NCBI GenBank assembly: GCA_047495785.1
Contig: JBLDXI010000024.1
Span: forward strand, 992,001-1,056,000
Source of the DNA: Lepidodermella squamata
Lineage: Eukaryota; Gastrotricha
Direction of reading: 5' to 3'
Length of the DNA: 64,000 nt
This document shows positions 1-10,527 of this stretch, in pieces. A model generated the notes under the pieces. That model was not told the DNA's origin. It did not search any database and saw nothing but the letters and a program-made list of their open reading frames with translations. The first letter of the stretch is position 1. Every line of letters starts with the position of its first letter. Made by a program: the position numbers and the translations under genes.

Positions 1-585
1 CGCTACGACTTGTAGGGTTTTCCCAAGACCCATCGAGTGAGCAAGAATACATCCAGCACCAGAAAGTCCAGCATTGAAATGAGGAATGCTACCAATCAGA
101 TTGCTGTACATGAAACGCAGCCCACTAATCTGATGCGGCTTGAGCTGCTTGCCAATCTAAACAGGAGGTTCGAACATATTGAATCGTAACTCTCAAGTAT
201 ATCTCACATGAAACGCAACAAATATATCATCTTCATTTTTTGCGTGTGTCGGATTCAACAAAACTCGCCCAAATGAATCCGGTTGATTACATTCGTCATT
301 CTCAAGCAAGTTTGCGAGTGCAGAAATGGGCGAAGGCCTCGTATTGACAATTTCATCATCGCGAAGGGAAGATATATCAGCAACTGGATTGGATTCATCT
401 GGTAAAAGAGAGGAGTCAATTTAAGCTATACATTCGAATCGCGTGGTGGAAAAATATTACTAATAATAATTAATTGTTCAATGTTAACAAGGTGTACAAT
501 TTGCTATTTTCGAGTTCTCATAAGGCGTTAACTAAAAAGTACCTGCACTGCTTTCATCGTCGGAAATAACGATGCAATCGCCCAT
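1..585 (-). CDS. RAD54L2: ARIP4/RAD54L2-like SNF2-family helicase, 5' part only
   Basis: This is the N-terminal part of a SNF2-type DNA-dependent ATPase; the rest lies beyond the left edge. Exons read 585..543, 398..208 and 156..1 and stay in phase. The first 78 codons are acidic ([13 protein letters not shown]) and end with DDIFVAFH. The third exon gives [16 protein letters not shown], a Q-motif-like block, and [13 protein letters not shown], the Walker A motif. The spacing of LKPHQ...LRF...[17 protein letters not shown] matches ARIP4/RAD54L2 more closely than ATRX, which has HCMGLGKT and a different linker. Family members remodel chromatin and, for ARIP4, act in androgen-receptor and TOP2-linked repair pathways; that role is inferred. 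The start was chosen because the upstream frame closes and the exon join preserves phase. The short N-terminus (under 100 residues before the helicase core, against several hundred in vertebrates) is notable. Confidence 0.8.
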
Positions 586-1920
586 AATTATTCATTTTTC
601 ATCATAAATGATATTAAAATCTAGAAATCAAGTTCAAAAATTGCGTTAGCTGGTTGAACAAGCGAACTTATATTTCCAATGTTTAATGTTTACTCGTCTG
701 TTTATAATTGAATTCAATATGGTACCTTGAAAAGAAAAGGTGTAGCCTCAATAGAGAGATCGGAGTTGCTAATAATCACGAAAAGGAAGTAGTATGATGC
801 ATGTGATAGTACCAAGCATCTTTTAAACAATTCAATTTTTCGACTTCAAGATTAGGTAATCAAAATATAATATTACATGCGAACTCCCTGGAAACACTTA
901 ACACCCGCTATATCTAAAATGTCAGAAGCTAGAAATCGAATGCGAATAAAATCATCCTAAGGTAGCCAAAACTTCTAATCATTCCATCCGATAAAATTCC
1001 GTTCGAGAAAGCCCAGCTTCTTCTCACCCCAAACAGCAGCTCATTCGTCATTTGCTTCGTGCTCTCTGGATTAGCATTCCACCCCCTATCAGACGGTGAA
1101 CTAAAAGCCCTGAAGAAATAACAGGCGATGCCCTTCCAAGGGTAAGAAAGAATTGCGTGACAGAACTACATTCTCGAAGGCTCAACAACACGGCAAAATG
1201 AATAATATTGAATATGGAATTGTTGACCTACGGCTAAAACGGATGTAGAACAATCAATAAGACTTCTAAAGGCAGGCAAGCCAGGAGAGCAGGTGCGACT
1301 AACAGTCAGGAGGGATCAGTCAAGGCCATCAGCTGGGCGAAACTGATAACCAGGTCAAATCTCGTTTTCAAAATAGCTCATTATTTGAACTTCGCCAGAT
1401 TCATACTTTTTCGTGAAATATTATTTCTAAATTTAATTTGTCATTACTGACAAGTTTGAATAAATGCCGTTGCTAGACAACGTGCCGCTCCCTAACCCCA
1501 CCCTCTTACGGCTTGAAAAGGGTCAAAATCTTCAAGAAATGACCGCAGACATTTGTAATTTTTGCGCTGTTTATTCAGACCGTTCTAGTTTACATCAGTT
1601 TGCATGAATACGGGAATGTAGGGAATAAAACTTATCTTCAATTCTTCACCATTCTTGACTTTTGACCAAGACGATTCGGCCATTAGGTTGCAAATCAATA
1701 ACATCGCTTTGATGCGTTACGCATATCTGCGACCTAGTTTCATTCTTTATAACTGTCGCCTCTTGCTTTATCCTTCTGCATAGTCTCTCTTTCTTTCGTA
1801 TTTTTTAATTTATTGTTATCTACACCATCTTGATAAACGAGAGATCGCAGCTGATCGTAATATTTACCTACACTTACTGTAGGTTTGTTGAAAGCATTTG
1901 ACCTTATTCACTTCACAATC
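586..1920. other. Divergent intergenic region, AT-rich, no gene seen
   Basis: About 1.3 kb separates the minus-strand helicase from the plus-strand reductase, so it should hold both promoters. I see no ORF, RNA gene or repeat that I can support. An acceptor-like CTACACTTACTGTAG lies about 40 bases before the ATG at 1921. A 13-base match to the universal 28S rRNA segment TAAGGTAGCCAAA at 958-970 is isolated and is treated as chance. Confidence 0.5.
588..605 (-). promoter_or_regulatory. Short upstream ORF before the ARIP4-like start
   Basis: On the minus strand a five-codon ORF (MMKNE, stop TAA at 590..588) ends two bases before the ATG at 585. A TTTCTAG acceptor-like site lies a little further upstream. 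If the transcript starts or is trans-spliced there, ribosomes would meet this uORF first, which would lower translation of the helicase. This is inference from sequence only. Confidence 0.35.
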
Positions 1921-3345
1921 ATGCGATGGATAGTTGTTGGATTGCTGTTATCGTTGATTAGTGTAGCAAAATCTGCAGATTCGGTCGTTACTGCGGCGCC
2001 TTCAACTGCTTCTTTTACATGGGATAATTGCGATAAAGGCACCGGTGGCTATTCATGCATGACCAAACCTAGCAAGTGCTCTAGCTTGGAATCATGTGAA
2101 ATAGTTGCTGTATGGAGATCAGTTGCGAATGGCGTCGAATTCATGATGGTTGGAAATGGGCTGTCGGGTGCTGCTTACATTCTTGTTGGATTAGGAGATT
2201 CACCGGGAATGGACAAAATATTATCCACTGTTTGCGGATGGGACGGCAGTAGCCTGTCAATTTACAATGCTTACAATGAGGGCTTCGAATCTTATGCAGT
2301 AACATCGCCAGACACCTACGCGGGAATTACTGAAGCTCAAGGCTCTTTTATTAACGGCCGATTAAACTGCCGCTTTGTTCGCGCTGTCTCTTCTTCTTCA
2401 TCTAAAATTCCGAGATTGGACGTTGCTCACAGGGTCTTTCTTGCGTCGGGACCTATGGAAGGACCTCAGCAACACGGTTATCACTTTACAACCCCAATTT
2501 CTTCTGTGTCGCAAATACTGTATCAACCTCCCATGACTGTGATTTCGGCGAATGGCAGCACCGTGACTGTGGTACCATCTGGTGGTCAACCCTCTGGTGG
2601 TGGTAGAGTGAGCGCTGTGGATGATGGTGGAAGTGACCAGAAGAAACTATTGTGGAAGTTGCATGGTTTGTTCATGGTAATCTCCTGGGTGTTGTTCGTG
2701 CTAGTTGCGGTTTTACAACCCCGCTATTATCGTCAAATGTGGCTAACCAAGCGATATTGTGGTGAGCAAGTATGGTTTGCTATCCATCAGCCGTTGATGT
2801 TTACTGCTACTGGACTTTTTACCATTGGTTTTATTTTGGCCTTTGTTGCTGCCGATGGGAAATATCGACAGCTGTCTGACTTGCCGCAGAGAGCACATCC
2901 TATTTTAGGGCTAATTGCATCCATCTTAGGTTGGCTCAATCCTATAATCTCGTTTTTCCGATGCAAACCGGGACATAAGCATCGCATAATATTCAATTGG
3001 GCTCATTTTTCCATCGGATTTCTCGCGATCATCTTTGCTTTAACCAACTGCTTTATCGGCCTTTCCTTCCAGCAAATACAAGCTCCAAACTGGACGGCTT
3101 GGGTTCTTGTTGCAGCGGTTTCTTTCCACTTGGCGATGCAGGTATTATTGGAGAGTGGGCAGTGCATCTTTTACGCAAAAGACAAGGGCGACCAGGAGAA
3201 GTATGAAAGCCGGAAGGCTACTGGGGAAGACGTTGTTAAGCCTTCGTCGTATCTCCCGACATTCAAATCTGCAATTTTGGGCACTCATGTCATTGTGATG
3301 ACTGGGCTAACTGTCGCTATATGTGTTGGCATTATGAAATATTAG
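1921..3345 (+). CDS. FRRS1: DOMON + cytochrome b561 membrane reductase (ferric-chelate reductase 1-like)
   Basis: Intronless 474-residue protein. A signal peptide (MRWIVVGLLLSLISVAKS) is followed by a DOMON domain (roughly residues 40-175, containing VEFMMVGNGLSG and YILVGLGDSPGMDK). A glycine/serine linker leads to a cytochrome b561 core of about five or six helices (roughly residues 240-470). Candidate haem-ligating histidines occur in LHGLFM, IHQPLM, AHPILG and WAHFSIG, spaced as in the family. FRRS1/CG8399-type proteins move electrons across membranes to reduce ferric iron or other acceptors; the Reeler domain of vertebrate FRRS1 is absent. The reading frame is open upstream to a TTG at 1885, but the ATG at 1921 starts directly before the signal peptide and was chosen. 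The 3' poly(A) signal is probably AATAAA at 3606, very close to the next gene. Confidence 0.8.
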   Translation: MRWIVVGLLLSLISVAKSADSVVTAAPSTASFTWDNCDKGTGGYSCMTKPSKCSSLESCEIVAVWRSVANGVEFMMVGNGLSGAAYILVGLGDSPGMDKILSTVCGWDGSSLSIYNAYNEGFESYAVTSPDTYAGITEAQGSFINGRLNCRFVRAVSSSSSKIPRLDVAHRVFLASGPMEGPQQHGYHFTTPISSVSQILYQPPMTVISANGSTVTVVPSGGQPSGGGRVSAVDDGGSDQKKLLWKLHGLFMVISWVLFVLVAVLQPRYYRQMWLTKRYCGEQVWFAIHQPLMFTATGLFTIGFILAFVAADGKYRQLSDLPQRAHPILGLIASILGWLNPIISFFRCKPGHKHRIIFNWAHFSIGFLAIIFALTNCFIGLSFQQIQAPNWTAWVLVAAVSFHLAMQVLLESGQCIFYAKDKGDQEKYESRKATGEDVVKPSSYLPTFKSAILGTHVIVMTGLTVAICVGIMKY

Positions 3346-3656
3346 AGACATGCAACCTGCTTTGCTTTACACCATACAGTTCCAATTGTTGATGGAAGCC
3401 ATAATATTTAATTTGTATGAATAATTTGATATTGATTCTGCATGAATCGCTCATGGATTCTTTTTAATTATTTTTAGTAAAACATATTTTGCTTTTTCAT
3501 TAAGAAAGGTTCAGGCACGCCGCTTTCTAATTAAGAAAAAACGGGCGCCAATCGCTTCTACGCAGTAAAAACTCCTTTTTACAAACTGCAATGATTTATT
3601 TCCGAAATAAATGCGCTGCGTTAATTTTTATAGTCAAATTATCGAACTGTAGTATC
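3346..3656 (+). other. 3'UTR of the reductase and intercistronic spacer
   Basis: About 310 AT-rich bases with no ORF of note. AATAAA is at 3606-3611. It is followed by AACTGTAG ending at 3652, four bases before the FBXL13 ATG at 3657. The arrangement looks like an operon-type junction (see findings). Confidence 0.5.
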
Positions 3657-6600
3657 ATGGAGTCACATTGTCTAATCGGGTTGAACCCCGAAGTCAAGAA
3701 GTTTATGGCGAATAATAAAATAACGGACATCTATGAAGCAGTGTTAACTGGCCTGATAGTTTGCTCGCCTGAGGATCCTTGGTCATTCATAGAAAGCTGT
3801 CTTCTCTTTCTCCAAAGAACTCCTTATGAAGAGTGGCTATGGTAAGAGTGATATAAGATAAGGTTCTCTGTGATTTCTATCAATATGTATTGTAGGGACA
3901 TGTTCGTTCCTGATCATTTGAAGCCACAACAAAGAATCATAAGCGAAACGATGCTTTATCTCATCTTCAATTTCGAGGGATACCTCGAGCCAAGCATCGA
4001 AGCGCTCATCAAGGCACTCACATTTTACAACAACAAAGTCGCGCTGAAGCATTTCGACAGGCTCATGCAATATCATATCTATAAAGTCAACAAGCGACAA
4101 ATAGCCGCAGAGACAGAGAAAAAAGCGAACGAATATTGCCAGAAGAGAATTATGCTAGTTCAGTTTAGGCATTGGAAGGTGAGTGATTATCTAAGGTTGA
4201 TCAACCTTCACGTAACGAAACTGAATTGTAGGACGTTGCGGCTATGCACAAGCGCCGTCGAATCGTGGCGTGTTCATTGATACGGCACGTTCAAGAGCAA
4301 ATAACCTGTACGAGTGTGCTTCAGGCTTGGAATGCTGCTACTGCAGATGCTCGAAAAACCCGGGAATATTTCGAGGTAATGAAGCATAAAAAAATGAAAA
4401 ATTGACACAATTCATAGGCTTGATCGGAATGCATTTGATCATATATTTTGTACAAAAAAATGACATTTTCAGCAATTTGTTAGAGATTCGGAGGTAACTG
4501 ACCCGATAAAATATTAATAATTTTTTTGCTTTGTTTTCGCCCCGAATGATTTTGATTGCGTAAAGGAGTATGTTAGAGCGTATAACGACATGGTTTGTTT
4601 TGCTTGCGCCTTGATTTTTTGCTCAGTTCGCTAAAAGGAATGCTGTTGTAACTTGTCGGACTAAAGGCTGGAGGTGTCATTCCAAAAATGGAAAGTGTTT
4701 CATCTATATAGATAGCCTCTCTCAATAATTAGTAAAAATCTGCAGAAAATCTGATGCCTGCTAACTAAATTCTACGCGATTCTATCAATCTAAATTCTTA
4801 TTTAATCTGAATTTGATACAGGATGTTGTGAGAAGGGTGAGCAATTTCATCATTGACACAGCACTGAACATCCATATCAAGAGGCATTTCTGCTTCATAA
4901 TTATAATTTTTTCTTTCACTGAGTTCAACTATTTCCATGAATAAGTCTTAAAAAATCGCATGATAATGTTACAACTAGATGGCCGCCGCCGAACGACGCT
5001 TTGTGAGTCGACGATGTAGAATTTAGCACTCGTTATGTCCGATAATTTCGTCAAGTCATAAATGATTACATGCGCGCAGCATTGAAAAATCACCTTTTTA
5101 TTTTGAATTTGAGTTATAATGGCTTGTTTTTTGCCAAACTCTAATTTGTTCGATCAATTTTTGCAGAAAACTGAGAGGGGTGAACAGGGCCAAGAAAATC
5201 AGGTATCGGAAGCTGAGCTCAAGGATGTGATTTCAACGATGGAAAAAATTCTGGCAGCAGAAATATCTGACGTAAGTGAAATATTTTCCAGCCCTTTGAA
5301 AAATCGATCTAAATTGTTGTAAACTTGTTGTACCTATTTTTCTGAACTATCGATGATAGGAAGCTGAGCCTATTGACCCAGATAATCCACCTGAGTCATG
5401 CGCTCTTGCGATGGAGGTGAAATAATAGCTAATTTCAGTTCATTTTTAGTTCAATTTTATTTTTTTCGCCCTTGTCCTAATGCCATTATAATCCTTTTCA
5501 TTTGTATCAATTTTCAGATTTTCAAATATTTGAACATTGCCGAGTTGTGTTTGTGTTCGCGAGTATGTCGAGCCTGGCGAATTTTGACTCAATCGCGGCA
5601 ACTGTGGAAAAAATTGGACTTTACCCCCATCAGCGATAGGGTCAATGACGAGACGCTTCCTTTACTCCTCAAAAGATCACGACCTTTCCTTTCAAATCTC
5701 AACCTGCGGAGATGCCATCGCATGGGCGACGCGTCGTTCACAGCTGTATCATTGTGCAAAAACCTGCAAGATATCAACATGTCGGAATGCAGCTCGCTTT
5801 CGGTATTATATTTTTTTTAACCTTCTTCTACACAGAGGCAAACACGCTCGTTAAACCTTATTATTTACCAAGGACAACCACATAATGCTTATATCGTCCG
5901 GCTGCCCTGTGCTGCTCATGCTCAACGTCTCATTTACGAAAATTTCCGACACAAGCTTACGCTATATAGCAAAGTATGGTGTTTTTACAAGTATTACCTT
6001 TGTAAACACTGGTAGCGTGATGTTGTTTATTTGAAGGAACCTGACCAATTTGCAGTACCTGAGCATTTCCTACTGCACTGGCATTTCCGATGTCGGGTTG
6101 GAATATTTATCACAAGCGCAGGCGAAGCTGTCGCATCTAAACATATCCGGATGCACGCAGTTTACTAATAAAGGCTATACGATACTGTCGAAAGGCTGTG
6201 AAAGCGTGCAGGAATTCATTCTAGAAGACCTGCCTCTGTTGACCGACACAGACGCTATTTGTTTGATCAAGGGCCTGAAAGCGTTAAGGCGGCTCTCCGT
6301 CGCCGGATCTAACGGGCTAACCGATGCGTTCTTCAGCCAGTTATCACGATTCACGAACATAAAAACTTTGAAAGTCCGAAGCAATCCGAGATTAACAGAT
6401 TCAGGCCTTAAATTCATGGCCCAATGCCGGGAGTTGCGGCACCTCTACCTGATGGAATGCAATTTAATTCAGGAATCTTTCGCAAGATACATATCGCTGT
6501 GTTCGGAAATCGTTGTCGTAAATTTGAGCGGTTGCACCCGGCTGACAGATTCGGGCGTTAAAACGCTGTGCGACAGTTTATGCGCTCCTAAATTGCGGGA

Positions 6601-7863
6601 GTTGAGCCTCAACAATTGCCCACGCCTGACTGATCTGTCAATAATTTTAGTGCAGAAGCGTTGTCCGAATCTAGTTCACTTTCAAATGAGTAACCTATAC
6701 TACGTAACCGAATCTGGTCTCGAGGTTCTGTGGCACATGAGTAATTTGTACTCCCTCAATATAACTGGCTGCAATGCGACTGATCAGATCATGATTCAGC
6801 TGGGAGGGTTGAGAAAGCCGGACGCACAAAGCGGGACGTTACGTGAGCTATTAGCGGCCGGTTGTCGCAATGTCAGTGATTTGGGAGTTCAAAAATTTGC
6901 TCAAGAATGCCGAAATCTGGAGATGCTCGATTTGTCACTTTGTGGCGATATCTCTGACAACGGAATCAAGAATTTAGCCTTCTATTGCCGATCATTGACG
7001 GATCTGAAACTTGTTGGCTTGAGCAGTGTGAGTTTTAGTAACGAAATTTTTCTGTGATGAATATTGAGCACGTCTTGAAATTCTAGCTGATTTCAATTTC
7101 CTAATTTTATTATTCGGCCAAATGCATTGACAATTTCCTTAGTATCCTAAGAATGACTTCTGGTTTCTAAAAAGCCCCGATGAAAATATCATATTATTTC
7201 GGATTTTCAGTCTCAATTTCGAAATTGAAAAGTTTAAAAATGATGATTTCGGTAATTTTGAAAATTCATGAAAAATTGAATTTTGATCCGAATTTTTCAA
7301 ATCCAGTACCATGAAATAGCTCTTCTTTCCCGCTTCAAAATCATATGCGCCAATTAAAATCAGGAATTAAGACGGCAGTCTGGCACTAACGCAATTCGGC
7401 CTCTTAATCAGCTCAACTCGTTTTATTAAGGAAGACTTTATATTCGTGTGATTGATTTTTTTCACAGCTCACGGATCTCTCAATTCAATACGTCAGCGGC
7501 GTGTGTAAATATCTGAAATCGCTCGACATCAGCGGATGTTGCCTAGTCAGCGACAAAGGCGTTCGTTCATTCGTTAGAGCCGAGTGCAAACTGCGATTTA
7601 TTGGTCTGTTGTGGTGCCCGCGTGTTTCACGCGAAATGTCTCTGAAACTAGCGACAATTGTCGGCGTTGTGCGACATAGCGTCGAAGAGCCACCACCCGT
7701 TTTGCTTGCTATGGCTAATGCCGGCATTGTTCAGCAACCTGTTCGTTTGTACGGGACAGGCATTAGCAACAGCACGGTTCCTCCTGCCTCAAGTGCCATG
7801 TTGGAGGTGGGCAATGTTGTGCGATCTGTCGCAAGTCGCCAAGCGATTCCAGCGCAAGAATAA
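3657..7863 (+). CDS. FBXL13: F-box/LRR protein 13, dynein regulatory complex subunit 6
   Basis: Structural subunit of the nexin-dynein regulatory complex in motile axonemes. Proposed exons: 3657-3841, 3896-4178, 4232-4375, four microexons (4473-4493, 4566-4592, 4822-4836, 4979-5002), 5167-5271, 5360-5416, 5518-5802, 5873-5973, 6037-7027, 7468-7863; all joins keep phase and give 877 residues. The N-terminus (LNPEVKKFMANNKITDIYEA) is helical and RIIa/Dpy-30-like. An F-box spans the 5360 and 5518 exons (IFKYLNIAELCLCSRVCRAW). About fifteen cysteine-type leucine-rich repeats follow, for example LNISGCTQFTNKG and LRELSLNNCPRLTD, which track human FBXL13 repeat by repeat. The C-terminal tail is unstructured. 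A sperm-flagellar or ciliary role is inferred from the family. The microexons are the least certain part. Confidence 0.85.
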
Positions 7864-8091
7864 ATATCATGAAACTAAAATATAATTCTAACTGTGATAC
7901 TCTCACTCTTGTTGGTGCCAAAAAATGTGATGAATTTTTATTTGTAGCCAAACTCTTCTCATAGACTCTTGCACTCTTCGGACAAAATCTATGCCAAATT
8001 TTTTTATTTTATTTCTTCAGTACCTATATATAAATCTGAAATATTACCGCACATAATAAAGTATTGATTTTGAGAATTTTTGTATTATAGC
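7864..8091. other. Convergent 3' ends with poly(A) signals on both strands
   Basis: FBXL13 and the minus-strand two-TM gene end tail to tail. AATAAA is seen on the plus strand at 7858 (overlapping the stop) and near 8054. TTTATT near 8006 is the minus-strand AATAAA. The two 3'UTRs probably overlap by a few tens of bases. Confidence 0.5.
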
Positions 8092-8688
8092 CTAATGTTG
8101 ACTTGCGGGTAACACTACGACGAAAACAATGATTAAAACAATGGTAACTGACGCGCAGAAAAGTGATCCAAGACTAAGAATGATGGCCGTGCTGTAGCTT
8201 CGTTTCGCCGCTGGATGGCTGATCGGCCGTTTCGCGAATAGAAAAGCAGGCACGGCTAGACACAGAATAGCCGTGAAAAGTGAACATGTTGCCGCGATTA
8301 GGGCTCGTTTTCTCTTCCTAAGAAGAGACGCTTGACTGAGCACTTGAGCGTCTGATTGAATAGGTGTGATATGACTACTGCCATTCAACCCTTTAGGCCG
8401 AGCTGAGTAATCAGGATCTGAAGCTTGTGTACTAGTATCACCGATTGCCCAGTAATGCGTGGTAACTTCGGGAGGGTTGAGATTACTTTCTACCCAGGAC
8501 GCAGAATCATCTGCGAAATGAACATGATTACCGTTGTCAACGTGATGATTTGTCGATGAATCGTTGCCTCCATTAGTGTCGGATTGGGATGGCGCGTTGT
8601 TATTATCAGTTCCAGAACTTTCAGCAGCAACTGATGGGGAGGAAGTGTCTGCAGCCCCGCCGCCGCCGCCTGGGTCTGAGTCGCCCAT
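8092..8688 (-). CDS. Two-transmembrane protein with acidic Ser/Asn-rich N-terminus, unknown function
   Basis: 198 residues from the ATG at 8688; an in-frame ATG at 8784 would add 32. I do not recognise the family. The first 120 residues are low-complexity, rich in Asp, Gly, Ser, Asn and His, without hydrophobic segments. A basic RKRKRA motif then precedes two hydrophobic helices (ATCSLFTAILCLAVPAFLF and IILSLGSLFCASVTIVLIIV), and the protein ends almost immediately after the second. This is the layout of tail-embedded TMEM/CD225-like proteins, but without a diagnostic motif. The shorter start is preferred because AATAAA sits only 7-12 bases upstream of the 8784 ATG, whereas an acceptor-like CTGTTTTGAAG lies 22 bases before 8688. 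It lies downstream of the PTPDC1-like gene on the same strand. Confidence 0.55.
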   Translation of the reverse strand: MGDSDPGGGGGAADTSSPSVAAESSGTDNNNAPSQSDTNGGNDSSTNHHVDNGNHVHFADDSASWVESNLNPPEVTTHYWAIGDTSTQASDPDYSARPKGLNGSSHITPIQSDAQVLSQASLLRKRKRALIAATCSLFTAILCLAVPAFLFAKRPISHPAAKRSYSTAIILSLGSLFCASVTIVLIIVFVVVLPASQH

Positions 8689-9053
8689 GTCAAGAAAATT
8701 ATTTCCAAGCTTCAAAACAGTAGTGAATCGAAATGCAAGTTCAACTAGCGAAGTGTTTGCTTTGGGATGTGTAAAACCGCTCATGTGTTTTCTTTATTGA
8801 TCGGTGCGAGTGAAATATCCGCTTTAAAATATCCCAATGTTTCTTCCCCAAAGTGCTGCATCTGCTACTTTATTGGAAAACCGAATAACGAATGCCAAAA
8901 TAAGTAATTTTATTTGATAAAACTGAATATTAAAGATATTATTATCACTCTATCCAGCACGGTTATAAACACAGGAATTTTATGGCTAAGGTGCGTAGAA
9001 AAGCAAAACAAGTAGAATATTTAGCAAAATAGGGTAGAACCGTTATTTATTCA
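8689..9053 (-). other. 3'UTR of PTPDC1-like gene and spacer
   Basis: 365 bases. AATAAA on the minus strand at 8796-8791 is the likely poly(A) signal for the phosphatase. No other gene is visible. The in-frame extension of the two-TM ORF from 8784 lies here and may be untranslated. Confidence 0.4.
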
Positions 9054-9885
9054 TCACGAAGACTTGTTCATGAGCTCCTCAAACTCTTCAATGGATGAGA
9101 TTTGTGACTTAGTTTGGATCGCTTTCGGGCGCCGCTCGCGAACGAAAGCGATTGCGTCATTGGCAGTCATTTTCTGAGAATACACCAGGTAGCAGGCGAT
9201 GAAAGTTCCAGTGCGTCCTAGTCCAGCATGGCAGTGAATTGCCGCTTTGCCAACTTTTAGCGCATCGTCCAAGGCTTGAACGCACTCCAACATCAGCGGC
9301 ATAGGGGCAGTTCCGAAATCGTCCCACGCGAAATTGAAGAATTGAACACCGTTCTTCCGCAGCGTTTCTATGCTATAGCTGAATCCGCTGACGACGTCCA
9401 ACTGCGGTCCGCAAAACGCATGCTCCCACTTGTGTTGGAGATTAAACACCGATTTTATGTTATTCCTTCAATTAGACAAAAATCAAAACAAATGTTAGTG
9501 CAACTGAAAATTTTACTTTTGGAATTGATCCATAACATTGAATTTTTTAATAAGAAAATTTGTCGGCCGAGCCATCGCCAAAATATTGTCTGTTACCCTG
9601 TAAATTTTGATAATATTTGTAAAAGAAAGAATTCTACTGAGCTTTCAAAGTCGAACCAATGAGAAAATATTCCATCGATTGCCATTTGGCTGCTTTCCCA
9701 CGATGAATTTTCGTATTTGCAAGCTGGGCCAATGCATTTCGTTTTACACATTTCTTCGCATGGTAACGGCCGCGGTAGTTTTTTGTCGTACTTGTACAGC
9801 TCATCTTTAGTACAGAAATCATGAATTAACCCATAAAATTGCAATTAGGCGTGAGCTGACCTTTGTTTAGTTCCGCTGAAGTCAT
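9054..9885 (-). CDS. PTPDC1: PTPDC1-like dual-specificity protein phosphatase
   Basis: Exons 9885..9861, 9804..9657, 9597..9517 and 9465..9054 join in phase to 221 residues. The N-terminal part has the conserved CKYEN motif and MAIDGIFSHW followed by VTDNILAMARP. The catalytic loop is HCHAGLGRTG (HCX5R) with the general acid region FAWDDFG, followed by MTANDAIAFVRERRPKAIQT. These match human PTPDC1 closely, including KSVFNLQHKWEHAFCG against its IINLQ..GEHASCG. PTPDC1 is a CDC14-like phosphatase tied to centrosomes and cilium length. Here only the catalytic core is present: the protein stops soon after it, whereas human PTPDC1 is about 750 residues. An acceptor-like run TTTTTTTACTCTAG lies 14 bases before the ATG. 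It sits downstream of KDM5 on the same strand. Confidence 0.85.
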
Positions 9886-10527
9886 TCAAAATTAAATTCT
9901 AGAGTAAAAAAAGACAAGTTTAAATGGACCATTCTTTATAAATTTACTTTTTCATACAACTACAATGAATTCATCAATTCAAAAATTATCGTTGAAAAGT
10001 CTTAATTCAGAAAGTTTACGGCAGAACAAGAAAGTACGCCTGCAATCGAGTCAAACCACAGGACTATTGTTTTACATTTTTCAGCAAGTTTATATTGCTG
10101 ATGGGTACATTTAGAGTGACGAAACGAAAGAAATTTTCACGACATGCGTGATTCGAATAAAACAACGAATTACCAACTCGACTATTCTCAATAATAATTA
10201 TCATTTCACAGCTAGAGAAGATGTTTCAAAACTCAAATGCGTTTTTGAGCACGAATTTCATTCTAGATATTTTTTTAGAACAAACGCGAAAGAGCCGATG
10301 CGGAATAAATTCATATAGTACATTGATTCAGTCACAAAATATCTGTTCCACCGAAAAAAATGACTAACAAAAAGGGACTGTGTCACTGGAGACTATTACA
10401 TAGGTATAATATAATACAAATGAATAGACACGGAAGAAACGCTACACACAGAGATAATAAAAAAACTGAGTACAAACAGTTTTACCGATGAGAAAAAGGA
10501 AACAAAAATTGAACCGAGCTGATAAAT
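9886..10527. other. Spacer between KDM5 3' end and PTPDC1-like 5' end
   Basis: 642 AT-rich bases on the 3' side of KDM5. Apart from the acceptor-like site near 9899 I see no ORF, RNA gene or repeat. No clean AATAAA was found for KDM5; TATAAA-type variants are present near 9940. Confidence 0.45.

Noticed and set aside
958-970. TAAGGTAGCCAAA, identical to part of the universal 28S rRNA segment that R2 elements target
   Set aside because: The flanks do not continue the rRNA match on either side, so it is most likely a chance 13-base identity.
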